Positions 1 to 9,087 of a stretch of 64,000 nt of DNA are shown in pieces (within the stretch, counting starts at the first letter, position 1; each line of letters begins with the position of its first letter). Source of the DNA: CAMAVH01 sp046297835. GTDB taxonomy: Bacteria; Pseudomonadota; Alphaproteobacteria; SMXQ01. The position numbers and the translations under genes are program-made. The stretch is from positions 101,576 to 165,575 of the forward strand of contig JBKBHI010000009.1 in NCBI GenBank assembly GCA_046297835.1. The letters are read 5' to 3'. Under the pieces are notes generated by a model. The model made no database searches and was not told the DNA's origin. It saw only the letters and a list, made by a program, of their open reading frames with translations.

Positions 1-655
1 TGGCGAGGCCGGCGATGGCCTCGACGTTGGCGGCGTCCTGCGCCAGCACTTCGGCATAGATGGCGATGGCGGTCTCCAGATCGCCCGAGGCGGCCATCTC
101 TTCGGCCTGCGCCATGGCTTCCTTCAAGCCTTCTTCCTCGGACGTCGGGCCGGCCAGCTTGGCGAGGCCGGCGACGAACTGGCGCAATTGGCTTTCCGGC
201 AGCGCGCCGGCGAACCCGTCGACCGGGCGGCCGTCCTTGAAGGCGTAGACGGCCGGGATCGACTGGATGCGCATCTGCTGCGCCAGGTCTTGGTTCTCGT
301 CGACGTTGATCTTGACCAGCCGAACCTTGCCGTTCTGCTCGCGCACGACCTTTTCGAGCGCCGGGCCGAGCTGCTTGCAGGGGCCGCACCAGGGCGCCCA
401 GAAATCGACGATGACCACCGGGCCGAACGAGGCGTCGATCACGTCGGCCATGAAGGTCGCGGTCGAGGAATCGACGATGACGTCGCCGCTCGGGGCCGTT
501 GCCGCGCCAGGGACCGCGCCGAGCGCGCTGGCCAAACCCGCATTGGGGCCGCCGAAGCTGGCGCTCGCGGCCGGCCGCTGGGGCTGGCTGGCGGAGGGGG
601 TGCCGGATGCGTTGGGTGCCGGTTGGGTGCCGGGCATGCCCGGAAAGCCTGCCAT
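1..655 (-). CDS. Thioredoxin-TPR co-chaperone (CnoX/YbbN-like), 3' end outside window
   Basis: Only the first 218 residues are in the window; the gene runs off the left edge. An N-terminal stretch rich in Pro, Ala and Ser (about 1-60) is followed by a thioredoxin fold with WCGPC at residues 89-93, then a helical part starting near residue 175 that looks like the first tetratricopeptide repeat. That layout is typical of CnoX/YbbN, a cytoplasmic protein that holds and reduces unfolding proteins under oxidative stress. The intact CxxC suggests it keeps redox activity, unlike the E. coli form. The start ATG is preceded by a purine-rich GAGAGAGA ribosome-binding stretch. Confidence 0.85.
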   Translation of the reverse strand, partial: MAGFPGMPGTQPAPNASGTPSASQPQRPAASASFGGPNAGLASALGAVPGAATAPSGDVIVDSSTATFMADVIDASFGPVVIVDFWAPWCGPCKQLGPALEKVVREQNGKVRLVKINVDENQDLAQQMRIQSIPAVYAFKDGRPVDGFAGALPESQLRQFVAGLAKLAGPTSEEEGLKEAMAQAEEMAASGDLETAIAIYAEVLAQDAANVEAIAGLA

Positions 656-912
656 GATCTCTCTCGGTCATAGGGGATTGAAAGAATTGGCCTAATAAAT
701 GGCCCTTCCGGCCGCCCGCGGCAAGGGCCGAGCGCCGCAACCCTGGCTTTTTGCCCCGTCAGCCAGGGCCGGTCGGCAGGGTTGCAAAGCGGCCGGCTTT
801 GAGTATTATCCCGGCCTCTCGCCGACCCCCGCCGCGTAAATTCCAGAATTTGCCGGCTTTCCTGCGGACTTACGGCTCGCAGCGAACCCCTGGGGGACGG
901 TGTTGCGCCAGA

Positions 913-987
<75 letters not shown>

Positions 988-1046
988 ATTTTCCACATTT
1001 TACCCGTTGCTCGAACCCTGGTTCGTGCGTCGCGGGCCTACGGGGC

Positions 1047-1072
1047 TTCGAATCCCTTCGCCCGCTCCAATT
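1047..1072 (+). repeat. Direct repeat of the tRNA-Gly 3' end (att-like scar)
   Basis: These 26 bases are identical to 965-990, the T-loop-to-CCA end of tRNA-Gly plus three flanking bases. Nothing upstream of the copy can form the remaining cloverleaf, so it is a 3' fragment and not a second tRNA. Tyrosine-recombinase integrative elements leave this pattern, because they carry the tRNA 3' end as their attachment core. Only 56 bases lie between the copies, so any element is gone or was never there. A slippage duplication is the alternative. Confidence 0.75.
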
Positions 1073-1231
1073 CTCCCGAATATTTTCCGCAGGCCGCGAC
1101 TCGGCGGCCGGCCGGCGTTATATAAGCGCTGCCCGGCGGGCCGGGCGACGCGCAGGGCCGCGCGCGTGACAGAAGATCAAAGCGGCGACGACAGGGTGGG
1201 GCTCACCAGTGAAGCAGAACGTTGGAGCCTT

Positions 1232-1774
1232 ATGGACATCAGCAAGATCCCCGCGGGCGTCAATCCGCCGGACGACATCTACGCGGTCATCGAAATCCCG
1301 CAGGGCGGCCTGCCGGTAAAGTACGAGCTGGAGAAAAGCTCCGGCGCGCTGTTCGTCGACCGCTTCCTGCATACCTCCATGCAATATCCGGCCAATTACG
1401 GCTTCATGCCGCACACGCTGTCCGAGGACGGCGATCCGTGCGACGTGCTGGTCGTGAGCCAGACGCCCGTGGTGCCCGGCGCGGTGATCCGCTGCCGCCC
1501 GATCGGTGCGCTCAAGATGCAGGACGAAGCGGGGCCCGACGAGAAGATCATCGCCGTGCCGGTCGACAAGCTGCACCCGTTCTATCGCGGCGTGAACAGC
1601 TATCTCGACTTGCCGGAGATCCTGCGCGACCAGATCGGCCACTTTTTCCAGCACTACAAGGATCTGGAAAAGGACAAATGGGTGACGATCGTCGAATGGG
1701 TCGGCCCGGAGGAGGCGAAAGCCCTGCTCAAGGCCGGCATGGAGCGCGCCGCCGAGAAGATCGCCGACAAGTGA
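1232..1774 (+). CDS. ppa: Inorganic pyrophosphatase, family I
   Basis: A 180-residue cytoplasmic enzyme that hydrolyses pyrophosphate to two phosphates and so pulls biosynthetic reactions forward. The family signature DGDPCDV is present near residues 67-73 with its metal-binding aspartates, and the length matches bacterial hexameric enzymes. The reading frame is open far upstream, but the ATG at 1232 is preferred because it follows a GGAG ribosome-binding site at 5-8 bases and begins the usual N-terminus (MDISKIPAG). The gene stands alone between tRNA-Gly and a hypothetical gene. Confidence 0.95.
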   Translation: MDISKIPAGVNPPDDIYAVIEIPQGGLPVKYELEKSSGALFVDRFLHTSMQYPANYGFMPHTLSEDGDPCDVLVVSQTPVVPGAVIRCRPIGALKMQDEAGPDEKIIAVPVDKLHPFYRGVNSYLDLPEILRDQIGHFFQHYKDLEKDKWVTIVEWVGPEEAKALLKAGMERAAEKIADK

Positions 1775-1848
1775 GGGGCGCGGGCCGGCGACGCGTCGAG
1801 AAACCGCGCCGCTGGCTCTCCCGTCGCCATTTGGCGTAGCATGGCGGC

Positions 1849-2427
1849 ATGACAGGAACATTCGCCCCCGGCGACCGCGTCCGCGCCAAGGATGGCCGCG
1901 CCTATATCGTCGACGAGGTCGAGGACGGCACGGTCTATTGCCGCAGCGACGGCGGCGCGGAAACCGAATTCGCCGCTTCGTCGTTGCTTAGCGAGGCCGA
2001 CTGGGCGGCGAAATCCGACGGCCGGCGCGACCAGTTCTACAGCCGCCTGAAACAGTCCAAAGCCTACGTCCAGGCGATGGGCGCGTCGAAGGACGAGGCC
2101 GGCGCGACCGCGACCTTGCAGAAGATCGAGCGTCTGTCCCCCGGCCTCACCGATTACGCCGCCTTCGCCGCCGCGCTGCGCGCGCTCGACGAGACCGGCG
2201 ATGCGGCCCTCGCCGACGATCTTTCGGTGAAGAAATTGCGCGCCGCGTTCGATGGCGCGCCCGCCGCTGCGCGGCTCGGCCTGATGGCGCATCTGCTCGG
2301 CATGCCGCCGGCGGCCTTGCTCGACGCCGGCCGGCTCGGCGACAATCTGATGCGCGCGCTGATCGAGAAGGGCCTGGCCTCGCAAATGGCCGCGTTCGAC
2401 GAGTTCCTCGACAGGCCGCGCCGTTAG
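1849..2427 (+). CDS. Hypothetical protein, 192 aa
   Basis: I do not recognise this family. The first 50 residues look like a small beta-barrel (alternating hydrophobic strands around a VRAKDGRAYIVDEVEDGTVYC-type pattern, as in KOW/SH3-like folds). The remainder is alpha-helical and rich in Ala and Leu. There is no signal peptide or membrane segment, so it is probably cytoplasmic. It is followed after 8 bases by the YaiI/YqxD-family gene, so the two are probably co-transcribed. Confidence 0.7.
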   Translation: MTGTFAPGDRVRAKDGRAYIVDEVEDGTVYCRSDGGAETEFAASSLLSEADWAAKSDGRRDQFYSRLKQSKAYVQAMGASKDEAGATATLQKIERLSPGLTDYAAFAAALRALDETGDAALADDLSVKKLRAAFDGAPAAARLGLMAHLLGMPPAALLDAGRLGDNLMRALIEKGLASQMAAFDEFLDRPRR

Positions 2428-2435
2428 TTCCGCAA

Positions 2436-2891
2436 ATGGTCGAAATCTACGTCGATGCCGACGCCTGTCCGGTGCGCGAGGAGGTCTATCGCGTCGCCGA
2501 CCGTTTGGGGCTGCAAGTCTATATCGTCTCGAACGGTTCGCGGCCGATCCCGCCGGCGCGGCGCGCGCACGTGCGGATGGTGACGGTCGAGGCGGGCGCG
2601 GATAAAGCCGACGACTGGATCGCCGAGCGCGTCACCGACAAAGACGTCTGCGTCACCGCCGACATTCCGCTCGCCGCGCGCTGTTTGGAAAAGAACGCGC
2701 GCGCGCTCGCGCCGAACGGGAAGCTCTGGACGGCGGACAATATCGGCGGCGCGCTGGCCGGCCGCGAATTGTCGCGCCACTTGCGCGAACTGGGCGCGAC
2801 AGGCGGCGGACCGCCGCCGTTCTCGAAGCAAGACCGCTCTAAGTTCCTCAGCGCGCTGGACACGCTTGTGCAACAGGCCTTGCGCGCTTGA
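2436..2891 (+). CDS. UPF0178 / YaiI-YqxD family (DUF188) protein
   Basis: 151 residues starting with the characteristic YVDADACPV block. It contains the ADDWIAERV and VTADIPLAARC segments of the DUF188 family, which has a PIN-like fold with clustered acidic residues and is suspected, but not shown, to be a nuclease. The C-terminal GGGPPPFSKQDRSKF stretch also matches the family. The preceding gene ends 8 bases upstream. The biological role is unknown. Confidence 0.9.
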   Translation: MVEIYVDADACPVREEVYRVADRLGLQVYIVSNGSRPIPPARRAHVRMVTVEAGADKADDWIAERVTDKDVCVTADIPLAARCLEKNARALAPNGKLWTADNIGGALAGRELSRHLRELGATGGGPPPFSKQDRSKFLSALDTLVQQALRA

Positions 2892-2938
2892 AGCGCGACG
2901 CGGCGGACCTTTTCGCCGCGCCGGACGTTGGCTGAGCC

Positions 2939-3847
2939 ATGACCTCCTCCATCGTCACCGATCCCGTCACCGATCCCATCGCGCTTTCCGTCGGCTGCGA
3001 GTTGCGCTTCCATCCGCGCGGCGACGGCGTGATCGTGTTGCAGATCGAAGCGGCGCGCCTGCCCGCGCAGATCATCCGTCAAGAGCGCTTGCGCGTGTCG
3101 GCCGGCAATGCCGGACCGCTGATCGCCGCCGAATCTTGGGTCGCGCCGGACGGCAACCGTATGATCCGCGTCGCGCCGCCGCATGGGGGTTTTCCCTCGG
3201 AACTGTCCATCGTCTATGCCGCCGAAGTCGAGCCAGCCGTGCTGTCGCATGATCCGGCGACGGTGGACGAGACGCCATTGGCCGATCTGCCTTTGGCCGC
3301 GCAGACCTATCTGCTGCCAAGCCGCTATTGCCAGTCGGACAAGCTGCACCGGCTTGCCGCGCAGGAATTCGGGGGCCTCGCTCCGGGCCACGGCCGGGTG
3401 ACGGCGATCTGCAACTGGATTTACGAGAAGCTCGAATATCAGCGCGGCAGCAGCGACGCCCACACCACGGTTCACGACACGCTGGTGTCGCGCGTCGGGG
3501 TCTGTCGCGATTTCGCCCATCTCGGCATCGCGCTGTGCCGCGCGCTCGGCATTCCGGCGCGGTTCGTCAGCGCTTACGCCGCCGGCTTGCAGCCGCCGGA
3601 TTTTCACGCCGTGTTCGAGGCCTATCTCGCCGGCCGCTGGTATCTGTTCGACCCGACGCGACAAGCTTCGCTCGACCGCATCGCGCGCATCGGCATCGGG
3701 CGAGATGCGGCCGACGTTTCCTTCGCCACGATCTACGGGAATATCATCCCGGCCAAACCGGCGGTGAAGGCGAGAGCGGAAAACGCGCATGGCGATGCCG
3801 CGCGCGCGCCCTTGACGCTGCGGGCCGTCAGCCTTTCCGAAGTTTAG
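2939..3847 (+). CDS. Transglutaminase-like cysteine protease-fold protein
   Basis: 302 residues. A beta-rich N-terminal region (about 1-150) precedes a transglutaminase-like core. The catalytic triad is readable as Cys in VGVCRDFAH (near 184), His in DFHAVFEAY (near 221) and Asp in LFDPTRQ (near 237). Bacterial proteins of this type usually act as peptidases or amidases and not as cross-linking enzymes; the substrate here is unknown. No signal peptide is visible, so a cytoplasmic location is likely. It converges on the hybrid histidine kinase gene, with only 16 bases between stop codons. Confidence 0.85.
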   Translation: MTSSIVTDPVTDPIALSVGCELRFHPRGDGVIVLQIEAARLPAQIIRQERLRVSAGNAGPLIAAESWVAPDGNRMIRVAPPHGGFPSELSIVYAAEVEPAVLSHDPATVDETPLADLPLAAQTYLLPSRYCQSDKLHRLAAQEFGGLAPGHGRVTAICNWIYEKLEYQRGSSDAHTTVHDTLVSRVGVCRDFAHLGIALCRALGIPARFVSAYAAGLQPPDFHAVFEAYLAGRWYLFDPTRQASLDRIARIGIGRDAADVSFATIYGNIIPAKPAVKARAENAHGDAARAPLTLRAVSLSEV

Positions 3848-3863
3848 CCGCCAGCGCTTGCGC

Positions 3864-5555
3864 CTAAACGCCGTGGCCCACGAGCTTGGCGATCTGGCTC
3901 GCCAGCTGGTTCTGCTTATAAGGCTTGGCCAGGCGCGGCAGTTCGATGGCCGGCGCGTCCGGCAGTTCGGCGTAGCCGGTAGCGAGCAGGATCGGCAGGC
4001 CGGGGCGCATGTCGCGCGCAAGCACGGCGAGTTGCATGCCCGTCATGCCGGGCATCGAATGGTCGGTGATCATCAGGTCGAACGGTCGATCGTCGCCGAG
4101 AATCTTCAACGCCTCGTCGCCTGAATGGGCTTCCGTCACGTCATGGCCGAGATCGTCGAGCATGTCGACGGTGCTCATGGCGATCAGCAGGTCGTCATCG
4201 ACCACGAGAACGCGCAGCCGCCGGTCCGCCGCCGCCATGGGTGCGGCGGCGCTCTCGGGCCGCGCCGCGGCTTGCCGGGTCGCCGGCAGCCAAAGCTCGG
4301 CGCGGGTGCCCTTGCCGGGCTCGCTGGACAGGCGCAACGCGCCCCGCAGCTGCACGGCGAGGCCGTGCGCCATCGACAGGCCGAGGCCGGTCCCCTTGCC
4401 GAGCTCCTTGGTCGAGAAGAACGGCTCGATGGCCTTGGCGAGCGTTTCGCGGTCCATGCCGATCCCGGTGTCGCTGACGCTGAGACGCAGATAGGCGCCG
4501 GGCGCCATGTCGTTCGCGTCCTCGACCTCTTGGGCGTCGAGGCGGATCGTCAGCGCTCCGCCGCCCGGCATGGCGTCGCGCGCGTTGACCACGAGATTGA
4601 GCAGCGCGGCTTCGACTTGGTTGGCGTCGATCATCGCGTTGGGCAGCCCCTCGGCCAACTCGAAACGCAGCTCGATGCCGGGCGTCAGCGAGCGGTCCAG
4701 CAGCGGCTTGATGTCGCGAATCAGATCGGCGATGTCGACCGGCTTCGTCGCCAAATCCTGCTTGCGGGCGAAGGCGAGCAGGCGCTGGGTCAAGGCGGCG
4801 CCGCGCTGCGCGCCTTGCAGCGCGCCGTCGACCAGCCGGGTGAGCCGCTCGTCCTCGGGCATCCGCTTGCGCAGGAGATCGAGATTGCCGATCACCGCCA
4901 TCAACAGGTTGTTGAAGTCGTGCGCCACGCCGCCGGTGAGCTGGCCGATGGTTTCGAGTTTTTGCGCGTGACGCAATTGCTCCTCGGCGCGGGCGCGCAC
5001 CGCCATCTGCTCGACGACCTGGGCATGCGCGCGCTCGAGCTCGGCGGCGCGCTCGCGCACGCGCCCTTCGAGCGTTTCGGCGAGATTGCGCAGCCGCTCG
5101 TCGTTCTCGCGCAAGTCTTCGAGCAACGCGCGCGCCTCATATTGCCGGCGGCGGCCCTTCAAGGCCGAACGCGCCAGGCTGGCGAAGGTTGTCGGATGGA
5201 ACGGCCGCTCGAGGAAGCTCACGTTGCCCAGCGTCTCCGACAGGCGCGCCGCCGTCGGGTTGCGCTCGACGCCGCCGCCGTGCGTGGTCAGCAGGATGAA
5301 GGGCAGGTCGGACCAGGCCGGCTGGCCGGCGATCCAGGAGGCGAGAAAGCGCAAATCGGCGGCGCGCGTCGCCTCTTCCGTCAGCACCACGAACCAGACG
5401 TCGGCGGACAATTGCCGTTGCAGATCCGCGAGGTCGCGGCAATTGGCGGCGACGATGCCGATCTCCTTGAGCAGGGCTTGGGCGACCGCGCCGTCGCGCC
5501 CGTTAGGCGCGAGCACCAGGGCGTGGGGCTGCTCGAAGGCGGCGAGAGCGCTCAC
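3864..5555 (-). CDS. Hybrid histidine kinase with N-terminal pseudo-receiver
   Basis: 563 residues, no membrane segment. Residues 1-130 have a receiver-like layout, but the phospho-acceptor strand reads FVVLTEEA with no Asp, and the usual KPF is RPF (117-119), so it is probably a non-phosphorylated pseudo-receiver. A coiled coil (about 135-200) leads to a dimerisation domain with HDFNN (phospho-His 212), a HATPase domain with DTGIGM and GTGLGL boxes, and a C-terminal receiver (about 447-563) with DDD, phospho-Asp 498 and a KPY lysine. The GTG start overlaps the TGA of the upstream KaiC gene (GTGA), so the two are translationally coupled and probably work together. Confidence 0.9.
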   Translation of the reverse strand: MSALAAFEQPHALVLAPNGRDGAVAQALLKEIGIVAANCRDLADLQRQLSADVWFVVLTEEATRAADLRFLASWIAGQPAWSDLPFILLTTHGGGVERNPTAARLSETLGNVSFLERPFHPTTFASLARSALKGRRRQYEARALLEDLRENDERLRNLAETLEGRVRERAAELERAHAQVVEQMAVRARAEEQLRHAQKLETIGQLTGGVAHDFNNLLMAVIGNLDLLRKRMPEDERLTRLVDGALQGAQRGAALTQRLLAFARKQDLATKPVDIADLIRDIKPLLDRSLTPGIELRFELAEGLPNAMIDANQVEAALLNLVVNARDAMPGGGALTIRLDAQEVEDANDMAPGAYLRLSVSDTGIGMDRETLAKAIEPFFSTKELGKGTGLGLSMAHGLAVQLRGALRLSSEPGKGTRAELWLPATRQAAARPESAAAPMAAADRRLRVLVVDDDLLIAMSTVDMLDDLGHDVTEAHSGDEALKILGDDRPFDLMITDHSMPGMTGMQLAVLARDMRPGLPILLATGYAELPDAPAIELPRLAKPYKQNQLASQIAKLVGHGV

Positions 5556-7045
5556 GGCTCTGTCGCGAGTATGCCGCCGGCCGGTTCGCCGACATAAATT
5601 GGAACCCCGCGTAACACGCCCTGGAACTGCTTGAGCGGCTCGCCGATGATGAGGCCGCTTCGGCCGATGCGGAATTCGCGAATGCTGTCTTCATGGCGTC
5701 CAGCGCGTTTCTTCACCACCGACACCGCGCGCTTCACTTGGCCGAGCGCCTCGAAGAAACGTAGCAATATCACGGTATCGGCGAGATAAGTGACATCGAC
5801 CGGCGTTCGCATGTCGCCGACCAGGCCGTGTTGAGCCACGGTCATGAAGGTCGCCGCGCCTTGTCGGTTGAGATATTGCAGCAGCTCGTGGATGTGCAGG
5901 ATGAGCGAATTCTCTTCCGGCATGGCGGCGCGATAGCCGTTGAGGCTGTCGATAATCACCGTTTTGGCTTGCGCCCCGTCCACCAGTTCGCGCACGCGAT
6001 GGACGAACTCCCCCGGGGTCAATTCGGCGGCGTCGACTTGCTCGATGATGAGCTTGCCCTCGTCGCGCAGTTTTTCGAGATCGATGCCCATCTCTTTCAT
6101 GCGGTCGAACATCAGCGTCAGCTCCTCGTCGAACTCGAAGAGCGCCGCCCGCTCGCCGCGCGCGATGGCGGCCAGCGCGAACTGCAAGGCGTAAAGGGTC
6201 TTGCCGGTGCCAGCGGGACCGATCAACAGCGTGCTCGATCCGGTCTCGACGCCGCCGCCGAGCAGGCTGTCGAGCTGGGGAATGCCGCTCTTGATCTGCT
6301 CGCGTTTGTAGCCGGTCTTATGCTCGAGAGCGACGAGGCGCGGAAAGACGGCGAGCCCGCCGGTCTGGATGGCGAAGTCGTGGTAGCCGCCGCGGAACGA
6401 CTGGCCGCGATATTTCACCACGCGTAGGCGGCGGCGCTGGGCGCCGTAGTCCGGCGCCTTCTCCTCGAGCCGGATCACGCCGTGGACGATGCTGTGCAGC
6501 GTGCGGTCGCCCACATCGCTTGTCATGTCGTCGAGCATCAGCACCGTCGCGCCCTGTTTGGCGAAATAATGTTTGAGGGCGAGGATCTGACGGCGATAGC
6601 GCAGCGAGCCCTGTGCCAGCAGGCGGATTTCCGAAAGGCTGTCGAGCACGACGCGCTGGGCCTTGAAGCGGTCGATCGCCTCGAAAATCAGCTTGGTGGT
6701 CTCGCCGAGCTCGAGGTCGGATGAATAGAGCAGGCTTTGCTGCTGCTCGGCGTCGAGCAGACTTTCTGGCGGCGTCAGTTCGAAGATCTGAAGGTTCTGG
6801 CCGAGCGTCCAGCCGTGGGACGCCGCGCCGCTGCGCAATTCGCGCTCGGTTTCCGACAGGGTGATGTAGATGCCTTTCTCGCCGTTCCTCGCGCCTTCGA
6901 GAAGGAACTGGAGGGCGAGAGTGGTCTTGCCGGTGCCGGGATCGCCTTCGACCAGATAGCTATGGCTGCGCGCGAAGCCGCCGCGCAGAATATCGTCCAG
7001 CCCGGCGATGCCGGTGCCGGCTTTGGTCTCGGTCGTTTTCGTCAT
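5552..7045 (-). CDS. kaiC: KaiC-family double-domain ATPase
   Basis: 497 residues with two RecA/KaiC domains. CI has Walker A GDPGTGKTT (34-42). CII has GPAGTGKT (276-283) and paired glutamates in FDEEL (E307, E308). The C-terminal block around residues 446-460 resembles the segment just downstream of the KaiC phosphorylation sites. Lining up the conserved DTxILL block, the cyanobacterial Ser431-Thr432 pair corresponds to Thr419-Tyr420 here. ATG 7045 is chosen over an upstream in-frame start because it begins the normal KaiC N-terminus. No kaiA or kaiB is in the window. Non-cyanobacterial KaiC proteins often partner with histidine kinases in stress or light responses; the overlapping kinase gene supports that role here. 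Confidence 0.88.
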   Translation of the reverse strand: MTKTTETKAGTGIAGLDDILRGGFARSHSYLVEGDPGTGKTTLALQFLLEGARNGEKGIYITLSETERELRSGAASHGWTLGQNLQIFELTPPESLLDAEQQQSLLYSSDLELGETTKLIFEAIDRFKAQRVVLDSLSEIRLLAQGSLRYRRQILALKHYFAKQGATVLMLDDMTSDVGDRTLHSIVHGVIRLEEKAPDYGAQRRRLRVVKYRGQSFRGGYHDFAIQTGGLAVFPRLVALEHKTGYKREQIKSGIPQLDSLLGGGVETGSSTLLIGPAGTGKTLYALQFALAAIARGERAALFEFDEELTLMFDRMKEMGIDLEKLRDEGKLIIEQVDAAELTPGEFVHRVRELVDGAQAKTVIIDSLNGYRAAMPEENSLILHIHELLQYLNRQGAATFMTVAQHGLVGDMRTPVDVTYLADTVILLRFFEALGQVKRAVSVVKKRAGRHEDSIREFRIGRSGLIIGEPLKQFQGVLRGVPIYVGEPAGGILATEP

Positions 7046-7189
7046 CGCTGAATCTCTTGTCACGCAAACAAGCGCCAAACGCAGGCTCTCTGCGGTCGCG
7101 CGGGCGTTTTCCGGCCTCAGGCCGGCTGTCGGACGCTCGCGCGGCCGCACATTAGAGAGACGTTCGGCGAAGGCGCGAGTTCCGGGGCC

Positions 7190-8191
7190 TTAAGCGCCGG
7201 TTCCTGGCGAACCGCCGTAAAGCCCGGCCGATGCGGCGCGCAATTTCAGCAGGCCGACCAGCAGGTCGAGGGTCGGCGTGGCGAGCCCGGCGAGCCGCGC
7301 CATCTCGAGCGGCACGGTGTAGATCGCGTCCACCTCCATCGGCCGACCGAGCTCCAAGTCTTGCAGGATGCTCGGCTTGTGCGCGCTCGGCGACAGGCGC
7401 TTGAGGATGTCCTCGGCGTCGGCCTCGGCGCGCCGGCCCATGGCCGCGGCGATGGCGACGCCTTCGGCGACGGTGCGGCGCACGGCGTCGCGGCAGACCT
7501 CCTCGGCGAACAACGTCTTGAAGTTCGACTGGGTCAGCGCGGCGAGCGGCCCGCTGGAGAAATTGGAGATCAGCTTGGTCCAGACCGCGTCGCGGATGTC
7601 GCGCGTGACCGGCGCGGCGATGCCGCCGGCGGCCAGCAGTTTGGCGATCGCCTCGACGCGTGGCGTGGCCGCGCCGGTCGGCTCGCCGAGGATCAGGCGG
7701 TTGATGGAGCTCGTGACCTCGACGACTCCGGGCCGGACCACGCTGCACGAGGAATAGATCGTGCCGCCGATGACGCGCTCGGGCGCGACGGCGCGGCGCA
7801 GCGCGTCGCCCGGATCGAGCTTGGCGAGGCGGCGGTCGTCGTGCGGACCGCCGTGGTTTTGGAAATACCACCAGGGAATGCCGTTCATGACGAACAGCAC
7901 CGCGGTCTCGGGTCCGAGCAGCGGGCCGATGCCGGCGGCGACCGAGGGCAGCGCGGGGGCCTTGGCGGTGACGATGACGAGGTCTTGCGGGCCGAGATCG
8001 CGGGCGTCGTCGCTGGCGCGCGCCTTGACGGCTTGCACGTCGCCGTCGGCGTAGCGCACTTCCAACCCGTTCGCCTGAATCGCCGCGAGATGCGCGCCGC
8101 GCGCGACGATGGCCGGCGTGACGCCCGCCTTATGCAGCCGACCGGCGATGTTGCCGCCGATGGCGCCGGCCCCGAAAATGCAGATCCGCAT
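7190..8191 (-). CDS. 2-dehydropantoate 2-reductase family protein (PanE/ApbA-like)
   Basis: 333 residues. The N-terminus RICIFGAGAIGG is the dinucleotide-binding GxGxxG of the ketopantoate reductase family, and a C-terminal helical domain carries VWTKLISNFSSGPL, which resembles the family's catalytic-Lys region. True PanE reduces ketopantoate with NADPH on the way to coenzyme A. Many bacteria carry paralogues acting on other 2-keto acids, and the insert WWYFQNHGG after the FVMNGIP motif is typical of such paralogues, so no symbol is given. ATG 8191 gives the normal N-terminus. It lies upstream of kaiC on the same strand with a 144-base gap. Confidence 0.85.
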   Translation of the reverse strand: MRICIFGAGAIGGNIAGRLHKAGVTPAIVARGAHLAAIQANGLEVRYADGDVQAVKARASDDARDLGPQDLVIVTAKAPALPSVAAGIGPLLGPETAVLFVMNGIPWWYFQNHGGPHDDRRLAKLDPGDALRRAVAPERVIGGTIYSSCSVVRPGVVEVTSSINRLILGEPTGAATPRVEAIAKLLAAGGIAAPVTRDIRDAVWTKLISNFSSGPLAALTQSNFKTLFAEEVCRDAVRRTVAEGVAIAAAMGRRAEADAEDILKRLSPSAHKPSILQDLELGRPMEVDAIYTVPLEMARLAGLATPTLDLLVGLLKLRAASAGLYGGSPGTGA

Positions 8192-8250
8192 GGATGTCCC
8201 CGTCGGCTTGCGCCTGTCGCGCGTTGATATCGCGCGCCAATTAGGGCGGC

Positions 8251-8907
8251 TCACATGGGCGGCGTCAAGCCGTTGGTCCCGACCGCCAGGATGCGCGCGG
8301 TTATCGCGCCGTCCGCGCCCTTCTCGCCGAAAACGATGGCTTTCGCGCCGGGCCCGATCAAGCCGCGATCCGCCGGCTTGAGGCGCACGATGGGAGCTTC
8401 GTCGGGCACGACGATCCGTTGCGCGCCGCCGGGGTAGTGCAGCGACAGGATGCGGCGGGCGTGATCGTCGGCCTCGCCCTGCGCCGCCCGCGCGCTCGGC
8501 GCGACATCGGGACCGACAGTGGCGTTGGTCATCGTGCTGTTTTCGGCAAGGTCGTAAGGCCGGTGGCCTTCGGCGAAACCGCGCAGGCTTTCGTCGTAGA
8601 CATGGACCTCAAGGGCGCGCAGCGCGCCCGTGTCGTCGGGCACGGCCGCCGCGCCGACATAGCTGCCTGCCCGGATGTCGGAAATGGTGGTGCCGCTGAC
8701 GGCGAAGACGCGGGTATCCTCCATCAGCCGGACATCGAGCGTGTCGCCTTCGCGTGTCCTCAAGACGACGCGCGCGCCTTCCGCCGCTTCGATGCTGCCG
8801 CGCATCAGCGCGTAATCGGCCGTTCGTGGTGCGGTTTGCGCTTCTGTCGCCAAGGCGAGCGCGGCGAGTAGCGACCAGGCGAGGGCTAAGGATTTCATCT
8901 GTTTCAT
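8251..8907 (-). CDS. Secreted hypothetical protein, 218 aa
   Basis: A signal peptide is clear: basic start (MKQMKS), hydrophobic run to about residue 22 and a likely cleavage near AQTA (24-27). The mature part is beta-rich and has two similar halves built of short strands (RGSIEAAEGARVVLRTREG and later ARRILSLHY...). This resembles small periplasmic OB- or DUF5666-like proteins often misnamed metal-transporter parts. No enzyme motif is visible. It ends 59 bases before the panE-like start, so the two may share a transcript. Function unknown. Confidence 0.7.
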   Translation of the reverse strand: MKQMKSLALAWSLLAALALATEAQTAPRTADYALMRGSIEAAEGARVVLRTREGDTLDVRLMEDTRVFAVSGTTISDIRAGSYVGAAAVPDDTGALRALEVHVYDESLRGFAEGHRPYDLAENSTMTNATVGPDVAPSARAAQGEADDHARRILSLHYPGGAQRIVVPDEAPIVRLKPADRGLIGPGAKAIVFGEKGADGAITARILAVGTNGLTPPM

Positions 8908-9087
8908 GATGGATGAACGCGGCGGGGCGGCCGCGGTGCCGCGCGTTATCTGAGAGAGACTATCTTCCTAGCGACCGGGACCCGCCGCTTATGCTGTTTT
9001 CCGGCGCTTGCCGCGATTTCCGCGCTCGTTCGGACCTTACGGCCTTCCGGCGCGTTATCAGAAATTGTGGCCAGTATTTTCAGCATC

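Noticed and set aside
1007..1231. N-terminal extension of pyrophosphatase and a second tRNA-Gly
   Set aside because: The extension is Arg/Pro shadow sequence, and the tRNA copy lacks acceptor 5', D and anticodon arms.
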